From the NCBI GenBank assembly GCA_022578605.1, contig MU394066.1, positions 656,940-720,939 of the forward strand: a stretch of 64,000 nucleotides of DNA. The letters run 5' to 3'. The notes under the pieces were generated by a model. That model was not told where the DNA came from. It did not search any database and saw only the letters and a list, made by a program, of their open reading frames with translations. Position 1 is the first letter of the stretch. Every line of letters begins with the position of its first letter. Of the stretch, positions 21,879-32,460 are shown in pieces. Position numbers and translations under genes: made by a program. This DNA comes from Camillea tinctor. Taxonomy: Eukaryota; Ascomycota; Sordariomycetes; Xylariales; Xylariaceae.

Positions 21879-22658
21879 ATGTCGCAAGCACTTGATAAAG
21901 CTCTTGAGGAGCTAGGAACTGGTAGGGGAAAGGGATGGAGTATCGGAATGCCACTACCACGTGGAAGGGTCCCTCTCCTGAATTACGGTCGTAAGGGGAA
22001 GTCGGACGGAGGATACCCATCATCATCACGTAATTATGGTAAGGATTGGGTGGGTGATTACCCACAGGATGAAGGGTGGGATGACATTCCTCGGGCAAGA
22101 GCCGTTGAAAAAATAGCCAACGAAGTGCTGGACATGACGGGGCTACGATTCGTGTGGATAATCTGTGCTAACCATGATCAAAAATATTGTTATAATGTTG
22201 ATGGGGGGCGAATTCCAGTCATCGAAAACGGTAAGAGAAACTGGATGCTAGAGAAAGCTGACAATCACATCACAGTACGTTTAGGAATGGATGAGAATAC
22301 CTGTATGCTACACGGTCACATAAACGTTACTGTGGATGAGAACAACATCCCTACAGGTCTCATGGAAAAGGGGAGTCGAAAATATATTACAGCAGGTGAT
22401 GACCGAATTCTTGAACTATGGGAATACACCAAAACCCCTAATGTTGTTCAATCCAATACTATGCTCCTAAATAAGCATGGCCGCCGGCCTGAGCGAGTAT
22501 TAAAACATCGGCTTGCATCAAATGCTCATTCAGCGCAGGACGCTGATAGTCGCCAACACTCTAACAAAGGCAAGAGCCGGAAAACCAAGTCATCTCAACG
22601 ACGTTTCCGCCGTGCCCAAAAGAGATACTGGAATGAATACCGGAAAGAGTATCCATAA
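21879..22658 (+). CDS. Hypothetical protein with basic C-terminus (259 aa)
   Basis: Single exon from ATG 21879 (MSQALDKALEELGTGRGKGW). The first 80 residues are Gly/Arg/Asp-rich and likely disordered. The middle (TGLRFVWIICANHDQKYCYN; DNHITVRLGMDENTCMLHGH) looks like a folded domain with alternating strands. The C-terminal 40 residues are strongly basic (KGKSRKTKSSQRRFRRAQKR), suggesting nucleic-acid binding or nuclear targeting. I do not recognise the family. It is embedded in an accessory segment, divergent from the SRPK-like kinase. Confidence 0.65.
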   Translation: MSQALDKALEELGTGRGKGWSIGMPLPRGRVPLLNYGRKGKSDGGYPSSSRNYGKDWVGDYPQDEGWDDIPRARAVEKIANEVLDMTGLRFVWIICANHDQKYCYNVDGGRIPVIENGKRNWMLEKADNHITVRLGMDENTCMLHGHINVTVDENNIPTGLMEKGSRKYITAGDDRILELWEYTKTPNVVQSNTMLLNKHGRRPERVLKHRLASNAHSAQDADSRQHSNKGKSRKTKSSQRRFRRAQKRYWNEYRKEYP

Positions 22659-24825
22659 AGTAGAGACAAGCGGACTGGGGATATAGGTGAGTTTCCCAAG
22701 TAGCTCATTAATTAAAAACGGAAACTAATGTCAAAAATGAATAGATGTGTTTAAGAAGATTGTTTAAGTGACTTTCAAGATTATAGAGTATCGTAGGAAT
22801 AGGATAGTAGTCAATCTATCTAGCACCATAACAATGACTGAATACGTTTTACAACTACGTATGTAAGTAAATACATTCTATGTATCTCGCTAGGTAAGTA
22901 GGTAAGGAACCTAAGAATTCATAAGACTATTTTCAAACTACTACCTCAAAGAATTATTTCCATGATGAATCCGAAAGTCAATTGGTATTAGTGCGGACGC
23001 AAAAGTAATAATAATGGTCAGTCATAATGAAGAAGAGGGGGATGTGGAGTGCAGCTGGAAAAAGAAAAGCAGACCATGGAAGACAACGAAGCATACCCCA
23101 GCATGCTGGCGTCAGAAAACATCTACATCTACTTATATTTGATCAACATCGTCCATGAACAGATTCCGAATCATAATATATTAATATATTATTCCCTTAG
23201 AAACATAGACAATTACATTATGGGAGGACTTCAATTGACACATTTTGATTTTTCAAACTTTTGCATTGTTTTATTCGAGAAATTTCGTTAGAATGAATAT
23301 GGGAAGAAGGATCAGGTGACTGAGTAGCAACTTGATGGGTGGCTATTGCGTGTCCCCTGACGCCAGTCACCTGGTTGAATTTGAGCTATTATATCCACTT
23401 CCGATTTGGATCCCGGTCGATATAGCATTGTCGGATGGTGTCATAGACAGATCTTTCCGAATTATCCTAAGGGATAGCCCTCCTAAAAGGATGATTGCAA
23501 AGTGTAAAGTTGAGGAACCCCCGAGTCTGACTCGACAATAGGGGTGCCACATCTCGTGATAGGCTAGCATGGCACATACGCATAGATTCACTTAGTATAA
23601 TATTCAAATGTACGCATTGAATCTCGTTAGCTAATTTCATTGTAGTTGATAGTTCTAACCTGAGGTTGTCATCACCTGAGCTCTGGTGAGCTCGGTGTAC
23701 GTTAGCGGCACAGCCTAAGAGTCTTATATCTGACCACCTCAGTTAGGCACGTTGTGTGCTAATTTTAGATACAATTTTGCTGCAGCTTTCGGTGTAGGTC
23801 GTTAAACTGTCGTGTCCGAGTTGACATGATTTTCATCCATCTCATTGAGATGGTAAATAGTGCAGTCTTTTTTTTGGTACAGTTTCCGGTTTGGGACTAT
23901 CTAGGTCCAGCATTTTCAGACAGGATTAGAGTTCCTCGTTCTCGTTTTTAACCTTTGGTTGATCGTTCTTTTCGCCGGGTCTGAAGGTATTCATACAGAG
24001 AAGAAGAAGTTAGAATAACAATAGCTTATAAGATACTAATTTGCTTCCACAAATGTGTATTTTGCAAAGCTTCAAGTCTGGGGACAGCTGAAAATGGCGC
24101 TTTGATTCTCAATCCTCACTAGGCCCAAACGTACTCATGATACCAGAAATAGTACAAGCGAAGCCCCCAACGAGAATCTCGTCTTTATTTTGCCTGGTAA
24201 AAACCGAGGTTTGAGCCGCTGTAGCTAACAGGCGGTTACGTCTTACCTGATATCTAAGATCATATTAGTTAGACTCTATGGGTTAGTATGAGTCGTATGA
24301 GCCAGGAAGATATCACAAAGTCTGGACCACGATTGATTGCGTCAGCAATAATGTCTTATATACCTTATACCCCTCACGGCAGAATATAAGTCTGCAGAAT
24401 AAAGAGTGTATATCGGTCTTTTTCAGGTTCCATGGCTGACGCTCCTACTTGATACTATATGTCTTGAAATCCCGCAACATATCATTTACCCGTGGATGTT
24501 GTTTTTCGAAATAGTCGCTCTCATCTCCGACGTTTTAGACGAGACAAGTCTTGACTCTACTCAATACAAAATCCTTATATACTTTGCTGTGGTCTATCCT
24601 CAACTTATATTTGTGACGAGAAGCTGGATTTTGAGTGATTCAAGACAGCGTTATACATAGCACTGTGTAACACTAGACCTGAAAGTAAGTAAAATAGGTG
24701 AAAAGAGAAGGCGATCATAATGTCGACAATATTCATTATGATCGGTTACCAACCTGGATGTTGGAAACACTCAGGGAAGAAACATCGTGTGCTGAAAACC
24801 TCACTGTTCTTAGTTGTCTATTCGA
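22659..24825. other. Gene-poor spacer upstream of HET gene
   Basis: About 2.2 kb without a supported gene. It contains small inverted repeats (CAGGTGACTG at about 23313 with CAGTCACCTG at about 23363; imperfect CTAACCTGAGG.../...CCTCAGTTAG at about 23656-23745) that may be degraded transposon ends. A frame at 24406-24660 is hydrophobic but lacks its own ATG and any family resemblance. Confidence 0.4.
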
Positions 24826-26834
24826 ATGACACCCTACGTATACCAACCCCTTAATAGCGCAGATCAGCACGTCCGATTGCTAGATCTTCTCCCGGGCTCA
24901 GGTCGTATCAAGTGCCATCTCCGACATGTGTCTATCACAAAGATCCAAGACGAATACGAAGCACTATCATATTCCTGGGGAGCGCCAACTACTCAAAAAT
25001 TCAAAATCCTAGTTAACGGCCTGGTATGTTCTGTCACACCAAATCTTCACGCAGGCCTACTGCGCTTACGGCAATTCGGTAGAGGTAGCCCCAGAACACT
25101 GTGGATCGATGCTATTTGCATCAACCAGAGCGACGACGATGAGAAAAACATGCAAATACCGCTTATGGGAGATATATATAGCCTATGCAGTCGTGTCATA
25201 GTATGGTTAGGTGAACACGACTCTTTTACTGAATCTGCCTTCAAAGGAATCAAATTCATGGCTTCGAGATCACATATTGGGGAGAAGTTTAATTATTACG
25301 ATTGGAGACAAGTAAAGAGTGATGAGAAACCAGATAGCCCCTCACGGCGCGTCCTCTTGAAGAAGCGATTGAACACTATAGAGTCTGGGGCAGCTTTCAA
25401 CTCATTATTTTCACGACCATGGTTTAGGCGAGTATGGGTTATACAAGAAGTCGCTCTGAGTCCTAGCGCGATTGTCATGTGTGGCAAGTTCCAGATCAAC
25501 TGGGACCTTATTGCAAAGGCACATACGATATCGAAAACAAACTTCGAAGTAAACAATCATTTAGGCACTATATTACGCTTTCGAAATTGGCCCAGCGATC
25601 TCACCGACGATATCCTTTGCCACATGATAATGGCTTGGCATAAAGAGGCTACTGATCTTAAGGATAAGATATACGGGCTCATGGGACTTGAAGATATGCA
25701 TAACGGTGAAGCATTGATTAAAGTCAATTAGTATGTAAACACTTTTCTCATTTATATTCCATCCTGTTTCCTAAACGATTGACATCCCATCCTGAATATA
25801 TCAACCATACTCTATAACCTACGCTATCAGAAGTCGATATTAATTCCTCGGTTAGTAAAGCAGATATCAACCAAATATTCATCTATTTTACCAAGAGATA
25901 CCTTAATCGCACCTGTAATTTACAGGTTCTCGCCATCTGCAGGGGCTGTAAAGTCAAAGGTCCATCTCCAACAAGTTATCCTTCATGGGCCATAGATTAT
26001 GACTACGACGGAAATCAAGAACCTTTGCCTCACGAGTTAATTAGTTGGGGGTTCAACCGTTGGGAAGCATACCCCCAAGGCTTTAGTGCAGGGGGTAGAA
26101 TCCCATACCAACCATGCTTCTCTGAGGATTTACTGGGGCTCCATGGTTTTCAATTCGATTCCGTAGCGGCTGTTAGTGCTGTCAGCACATCAGCACCTGC
26201 TCAATACGGAAACACTTCGATATCAGGGGGAATGCGTGGTCTTACAAGTGCGGTGGCCTTCTACTCGATTTATTTCAAAGGCGGAATTGCTTCTTGGAAA
26301 AGCGCGATCAGTTTTTGCCAATTCTACCTCGATGCAAGGAAGATGTGCAGGGATTCCAATATAGGGGATATCTATCGTCCGACCGGGCAAGTTACCCTTG
26401 ATGCATTTTGGCAAGTGATTCGTGGGCGAAGACTTCCGATAGAGCATCCGGACTCTGAGCCCGGCGCGAGGAAGCTATTCGAAGATGTTGACGAGCTATT
26501 GACCCGTCAAGCTGGCCAAGCAGCTACGGTAAAGTCTATAGTATCCATTACACGTGAAATAGTGGGAAATCCTTCATACATGGAATTCTTCTCCCTTGTA
26601 GGAATTACAAAGCAGCGGCGGTTTTTTATCACGCAGAAGGGATATATAGGCCTTGGGCCCCGGGAGACCAAAGTCGATGATAAAATCGTTATACTACAAG
26701 GCTATCAGGTACCAATACTAGCGAGATGTACCATAAGTGATGATTTCAGAGTTGTGGGCGATAGCTATGTACATGGTATTATGGAGGGTGAAATGTTTGA
26801 TGAGCAGAAATGCCAACTTCTGTGGTTTGAATGA
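24826..26834 (+). CDS. HET-domain (heterokaryon incompatibility-type) protein, 627 aa
   Basis: Two exons, 24826-25730 and 25856-26834 (125-bp intron, GTATGT donor, TTAG acceptor); splicing yields VNYKADINQIFIYFTKRYL. The first in-frame ATG is 24826. The HET domain covers about residues 43-195 with its hallmarks YEALSYSWGAP (44-54), LWIDAICINQ (92-101) and IPLMGDIYSLCSRVIVWLGE (111-130). The C-terminal tail has RRFFITQKGYIGLGP and SYVHGIMEGE, common at HET-protein ends. HET proteins mediate vegetative incompatibility and regulated cell death on non-self recognition, usually with a partner gene. No partner (NLR, lipase or similar) is visible nearby, so its role is open. The frame is intact. Confidence 0.9.
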
Positions 26835-27283
26835 TAGTGTAAAGTACGAAGAGACTAATAAATATTGAAACACCTATATATTATTATATTCCAATGAAAG
26901 ATGGGCTTCTCAGGATATACTAGCAGTTAAGTCTATCTTAGGAGAATTACAGGGGGGAAGTCTTAGACAAAGATTGATAAAACATATGACCAGAAGAGGA
27001 TTAAATTAACATAAGAAGCTTCACATATACAATTATACTATTGAAGAACAACTCAGTAATAGAATCAATAAGCTAAAGCTTTCGTTTGTATTTTATAAGT
27101 TCCTCTCTCAAGTCTTAGCTACTAAAGCTAGACTGCTAGATTGGCAACCTCTCAGGTAGATAAAAAGGGGTAAACACTAGCCACAATGGCTGCGCCACGT
27201 ACGCCACATAGCTACTAGGTTAGCCACTTAGTACCCCCTTTTCCCTCAACGTTTTGCCAAGAGAGCGAGGTCTCACGCTTCAT
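26835..27283. other. Intergenic, AT-rich
   Basis: 3' flanks of the HET and GST genes. No gene seen. Confidence 0.5.
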
Positions 27284-28160
27284 TCAGAAATAAAGAGGCA
27301 ATCCTTCCTCCTCAGCAGCCGCCCTGATGCCAGGTAGTGCTGTCACACGGCGCATCACGTCGGCATAAGCCGGAAACCGTTCGAGCATCGGAATCTCAAT
27401 ATGGGCTCCCCAGACCCAGAACACGTACAGGTTGATATCGACGATGGTCAGCGCGTCCCCGACGGCGTACTGTCTACCCCGTAGCTGCTCATTGATACGC
27501 TCGAAGCTAGACTCGATAACCTTGCGCCCCTTCTCCTTGATCGCAGGGTACGCCTCCTCGTGCTGGTCCGCGTAGCGATTCTGCCGCCAGAACGCGGCAA
27601 ATCCGGCGGCCTGCAGGGTGCCCGAGAGCCAGACTATCCACTCGATGACCCTGACATGCTCGAGGGGCGCCTTGCCTAGAATAGCCTCGCCAGCTTCTCG
27701 ATCGGGAGCTAGCTGTGCGATCATGGTCAGGACAGCGAGCTGCTCCGTGATGACTTCTCCGTCGACGACGAGGCTGGGCACATAGCCCACTGTAATGATA
27801 GGAGTCAGTAATTGCCAAATTGGGTATTTTTCTTTAGTCTTGAGACCTTCTTTTAGGAGTCAAAACTCGTACGAATTGATACGCTTAGGCATGATAGATG
27901 ATTCTTGACTCCCGGCCCAGGCCGAGACAGTGTAAAAGAGGAATAAACGACTCCAAAAACTACTCACTGGGGTGGACGTTCTTGCGGTATTCTTCGTATG
28001 TGAAGCTACCGTCTGCAGCCTCGTAGTGACTGGTTATGGGACTTTGGTTGTTTTCAGGGCGCATCGGAACGCTTTTAAAGGGGATTGAGAGATGACGGAG
28101 GAGTGCATGGGGAACCCACGAACAGGTAAGGTTTGCACGGTAGAGTGTTATTTGCGACAT
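27284..28160 (-). CDS. Glutathione S-transferase-like protein (232 aa)
   Basis: Two exons, 28160-27968 and 27789-27284 (178-bp intron, GTGAGT donor, TTACAG acceptor); splicing joins VHP to MGYVPSLVV. The N-terminal thioredoxin fold begins MSQITLYRANLTCSWVPHAL. The cis-Pro region is GYVPSLVVDG, and ITEQLAVL occupies the place of the usual glutathione-binding E-S motif, with Gln where Ser is typical. The C-terminal helical domain includes GDALTIVDINLYVFW, the N-capping-box region. Length is normal. It probably conjugates glutathione to electrophiles in the cytosol; bacterial-type GSTs with a catalytic N-terminal Cys or Ser are the closest style (Cys at residue 13). The nearest catabolic neighbour is the FMO about 3 kb away. 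Confidence 0.85.
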
Positions 28161-28982
28161 GGTTTATGATATTTGATCAAGGTTATTTTCCTTCTCTTTG
28201 ATATCTCGGTTATTATTCGAATAAGTAGGTTTACTATGAGTTCATTGATTAAACCAGGCTGCTGGAAGTATGTCTTATATATATGACAAGTGTGGGGCGT
28301 ACACAGCCACTCACCTCAACATTTTTGTAGATGCCTCACAGGTTTCGGACATGGTAGTTTTAATCTTACTCGCTTTGCGTTTTTGGGGTGAGAAAAGGAC
28401 ATTTTAATATTGCCGATAGAGCGTCTAATTACTTGTTTCTGACTTCTCTATTTCATTGATCGACCTCAAGCTGTCGCTTGACGAATTATCTTCACACATT
28501 GTCCCCCGAAGCTAGCAAGAAAGCATAATAAATAACGACAGAAGTGGTGTGTCGGATTGGTCAGTAGGGTATATAATAGTACGTAACCCATAGAAAACAA
28601 AAGTTGATATTCGGTTATACATGTAAGCAATAGCTCGAATGGTCCGATAATTGTAGCTTTAGTCCCCCAGACAACATAGCGATTATTTAATCTCTATCTA
28701 GATGCCTATCACAAATGATATGCTATGGCATACTGCGTAGCTTAGATGCCTAGCGGCTGTGTCTGGAGGTTGATTGTAACCCAGCATCAAATCGACAAAT
28801 CAGCATGAAGCTTCAAAGCGGAGTCTGCAGGCTGTACTCAGCTCTGCTAAGCCATCTCGAGAAGTAATAATGAGGGGAAGACTTCAAAATGATATAAAGA
28901 CTATGTCCTCTTTTACTTCGGTTCATCATGCTGATGCAAACATTCTACTTTTCCCAACGTCATTTCTTTGTTAGACGCCAAT
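28161..28982. other. Intergenic, no gene seen
   Basis: Promoter side of the GST gene and upstream flank of the pseudogene. No other feature recognised. Confidence 0.45.
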
Positions 28983-30263
28983 ATGGCCGACGGCCTGAGT
29001 GTAGGAAAACTGCAAGCTGCACTCGCTTCGGCAACCAATGAAGTGACTGTAGCAGCGGCAAATATCAATTTTGATTTTGCCTTAGTCAAGTGCGAGGCGC
29101 CACGAGAATGCCAACCGCTTGGTGATGCCATGACCCAATACAGAAAGGCAGAGGCCGAAGGAGGTTCTCAGCATGTTACAGCAAGAAGGCTCGGTGCCCT
29201 ATTTGAAGGTATATGCCCAAACACACCGAAGCCTTTAAGTGTATTTGGCACGAGAGCCTTTGAAATATCGAGTAAGGCTGAGGCTGAAATCAAAACTAAG
29301 ACCAACACAAATTGGATTTTCTCCGGCTATACTGGATTTGACTCTACATCTCTATGGGCAGCAGTAACATCAAGCAAGGCAGCATTACCAGTATATCTTC
29401 TCGCATGTATGCTTGCTCGAGCTTGGAGCGACTCAGATGCCACCTCTCTTTGGGTGGAGATAGTGTAAGAGAGAAGACGCGAATTTGCAAGGCGCTTCCA
29501 CTATGGCCAAGCCTTACCTTTTAATCTAGCCAAGGCAGCTACACAACAGGGGATTTCCAGGGAATCACTAGCGAAATGGGATGCAAGTGCCCGTGCATGG
29601 CTGAGAACAGCAGACAATGTCATGTTCAAAGAGAGAAAGCAATTTCTACTCATAGCTATTTTGCTGACAATGAACAGCTACTACATGACCCTATAGGTAG
29701 TATTACATGAGCAATTCCGATTTACTAGGCTGCTAGGAAATGTAGGGAGACCTGAACTCACATTGATGACAAGTCCCCCACAACATGAAGTGCGAGATGT
29801 TGACTTGAGCTCTTGGAGACGTGTGGTTGGGGATTTTGATGGGTCACAATCAGATTCCTTCGATAGAACTTCCTTGCACATTTCCTTCACTGAATGGATG
29901 GCATCACTCTATAGCAACACTGAATTCGGCCAAAGAGGCTCTGAAGCTGTTCTCGCGGAAGCTGTTGTATCGGTTCGAGACTCAGGTGCTTGGGTAGCTG
30001 ACATCAACATTATTGAAGCGCTTTCCCGTAATGATATGTGAATAATACCAAGGCCAAACGGACTATGTCAACATTCAAGATCATCGAACCAGACATTTCC
30101 AGTTCTATCTTTAGAGACATGGGATCAAATTCTTGACTGTCCCGAGGGTAACCTGGTAACAAGGTCGTCCAAGAATTGGGTTGCACGCCTGGCATTAGTC
30201 GCCGTGCTAGCAAATCATTGCAGACTGAAGCCTAGGCGCATACTAATATGTCCGGAAGGTATA
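28983..30263 (+). pseudogene. Pseudogene of an unidentified fungal protein family, three in-frame stops
   Basis: From ATG 28983 (MADGLSVGKLQAALASATNE) one reading frame stays coding-like for about 1.28 kb without any frameshift. It is interrupted by TAA at 29466-29468, TAG at 29694-29696 and TGA at 30039-30041. Text after each stop is clearly continuous (ERRREFARRFHYGQALPFNL; AKWDASARAWLRTADNVMF; NWVARLALVAVLANHC). It ends where a Copia-type LTR begins at 30264. The N-terminal style (Ala-rich helices, VKCEAP, HVTARRLGALFE) resembles a large lineage-specific fungal family of unknown function that I cannot name with certainty. Point nonsense mutations without indels suggest recent decay or RIP-type C-to-T change. 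Confidence 0.75.
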
Positions 30264-30444
30264 TGTTGGAATTATGTAAAAAGGCAGGAGACAAATACGA
30301 TATACGTGTGGTAGAGTGCATTTCAGGCTGATTAGGCCCGATTCGAGACTATCTACACGTTGAATAAAACAGATTATACACAATTTTTCTTTATGAAAGA
30401 ATAGTATAGTATCCTGTAGTAGGGTGTAACCTCATATTCCAACA
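30264..30444. mobile_element. Copia-type solo LTR (181 bp)
   Basis: Starts TGTTGGAAT and ends ATTCCAACA, the classical Ty1/Copia LTR terminal inverted repeat, nine bases perfect. No LTR pair, primer-binding site or polypurine tract is next to it, so it is a solo LTR. The flanking pentamers (GTATA left, AGTCA right) do not match, so the target duplication is missing or mutated. It interrupts the pseudogene's open frame. Confidence 0.65.
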
Positions 30445-31061
30445 AGTCAGTATTATTATCTAGATACTACTCTCAGTCTGCAAGCACTTGTTACCCACGC
30501 TACAAGTAACTGAAGCGCAAAAGGTATCAATATCATGAATCAACCTTGATTCATCCGCTCACTGTCGTTTAGCAAAATTGGTACCGCTATTGTCGTATAA
30601 GAGGAGTCTATATACAGATGTATTCACATAATAAATAATGATAGAGATGAGACGATTGTTCTGAAACAAAATAAATCAAAAATAGATAAAAGCACAACAA
30701 TTACGCCTGTTGACAAGAGGGGATGAATAAATACATTATTGCTTCATGTGTGTATATTCTCTAATTTAGGTAAAGTTTCAAAATATCTAGGATGCCCATT
30801 TTAAGTAACAAATATGGCCATTGACCAACTCCGACATGATTTTCTATATGATGTTCTGATATAACCGTTGCGACGTGCTCGTTTAAAAAGATTCTTTCTA
30901 GATATCCCCCTGAAAAGATCTAAGCCAATAGCAAACCTTCCTAGCGACCCTATCATTCCATATGCGAATACATGCAGAAACCGAAGAAAAAGGAAAACTA
31001 AAATAAAACGAAAGGTAAAAGGAAAAAGGAAAAGTAAAGATGATCTACCACAACTCAACCC
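30445..31061. other. Intergenic, AT-rich
   Basis: Between the solo LTR and the 3' end of the FMO gene. No continuation of the pseudogene was recognised here. Confidence 0.5.
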
Positions 31062-32460
31062 CTAAGGCCTCCACACCCCCTCCAATATCTGATCCATCAC
31101 ACTCGCCGCCGCACCCTTCAACCCCTCCACACTAGCATCCAGCAGGAAATCCCACTTCCCCTGGAGCTGCTGCGCGATGAGCTCCGCGTCCAGGCCGATT
31201 CCGGGGCTCTTTCCCGTGAGCAGGAGCGCGCACGCTTCACTATCCCGCAAGCCCTGCTCAGCCCTCGGCCTGCACACCCTATCGAACGCCATCAGGGCCG
31301 CGGGGATAGCCTCCCGCGAGGGCGTGCGTCCGAGCAGCGAGCTCAGCACCAGCGCTTCTTCGAGGCCGAGGACGGCGCCAGCGCCGGGGAACAGATGGAT
31401 CGCGTGCGCGGCGTCGCCGATGAGGGCGGTTTTCTGGGTTACGTATGTGTGCGCGGGGGGGTGCTGCATTTGCGATATGCCGGTGAGCTGGATGGTGTAT
31501 ACATTCTGGATGAGCTGCATGGGGGGTGAGCGTTAGCAATAAGATCGGTAGCATTCCTATAGGCAGAGTGATGGTGGTGTGTGGTTTATAATACATGTGC
31601 TAGCGCGGACTTACCTCGACCATCCCCTGACACACCTGGAGTTCGTTCTTCGCGAATGCGGCGCGGAATTCTCCCGGGGTGAACAGCCGGGCCCACGTGT
31701 TATCCTGTGCAGGATCGTCGTCCCGGCGGATGTAAGTGGAGATATGGACCTCCTTTCCGTTGTCCTGGAAGTTATGCCGCATCATGTTACCGTCACCGAT
31801 CCAAATCAGCTGTGTCGGGTTCTTGGGGTCGATGTAATTGGCTCCCATCGCTTCTTTCGCTTTTAACAGGGGAACCTTGATCGGTAGGCCCCAAACATGC
31901 GTATGCTCTGGCTCCAACGCCGGGTCCTCGGCGCCTAGGACGTGTTTCCGTGTGATGCCGTGAATCCCATCAGCCCCTATCACTACGTCGTATTTCTTCT
32001 GTGACCCGTCAGCGAAGGCTATGTCTACGCCTTCGCCATACGGTAGCTCGGTAATGGATGCTGGCCGTGTGTTGGTGTGGACCATGCGTGGTGGCAGTCC
32101 TTTCAGCAGCTCGTCCATTAGAGCCTGTTGACTGACTGTTCTTTGGGTAGAACCCCAAAGCCCCTTGGTATCCTCTATCTTCTTCCCAGCATCTGGGCCA
32201 GTGGCAAGCCGGATCTCTGTAATGCTATCGACAGCTCCAGCATGGTCGAGACAACGATCCAGTGAAGGATCAACAGCACGGAGTAGATTGTCAGTGTTCT
32301 GTATCAACACAAGACCCAAGCCAGCTTCCTTGAACGCAGGTCGCGATTCATATATGTCAGCTGCAATATGGGGATATCTCAAAAGTCCTCGGAGAAGAGC
32401 AATTCCCGCCAGCCCACCACCTAGAATCGCAACCCGTATTGTGGAAGGGGGGCTACTCAT
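31062..32460 (-). CDS. FAD-dependent monooxygenase, salicylate-hydroxylase-like (432 aa)
   Basis: Two exons, 32460-31615 and 31514-31062 (100-bp intron; join VE|LIQNVYTIQL, phase 0). The Rossmann FAD motif is VAILGGGLAGIALL (GGGLAG at 14-19) with IYESRP as the ribose-binding strand end. The DG motif GADGIHGITRKHVLG starts at residue 162. The GD motif ALIGDAAHAIHLFPGAGAVL follows at about 312-331. These three motifs define class A flavoprotein hydroxylases, which use NAD(P)H and oxygen to hydroxylate aromatic or polyketide substrates. After GDAAH the usual P..GQGA is FPGAGAVLGLEEAL, slightly atypical. The length is normal. The substrate is unknown; no polyketide synthase or catabolic operon-like neighbour exists. 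Confidence 0.88.

Noticed and set aside
24406..24660. 84-aa hydrophobic frame upstream of the HET gene
   Set aside because: No ATG at its start, no recognised family, and AT-rich context makes chance openness likely.
27284..32460. Secondary-metabolite or detoxification cluster (GST plus FMO)
   Set aside because: A pseudogene and a solo LTR lie between them, no backbone enzyme or shared regulator is present, and orientation alone is not evidence.
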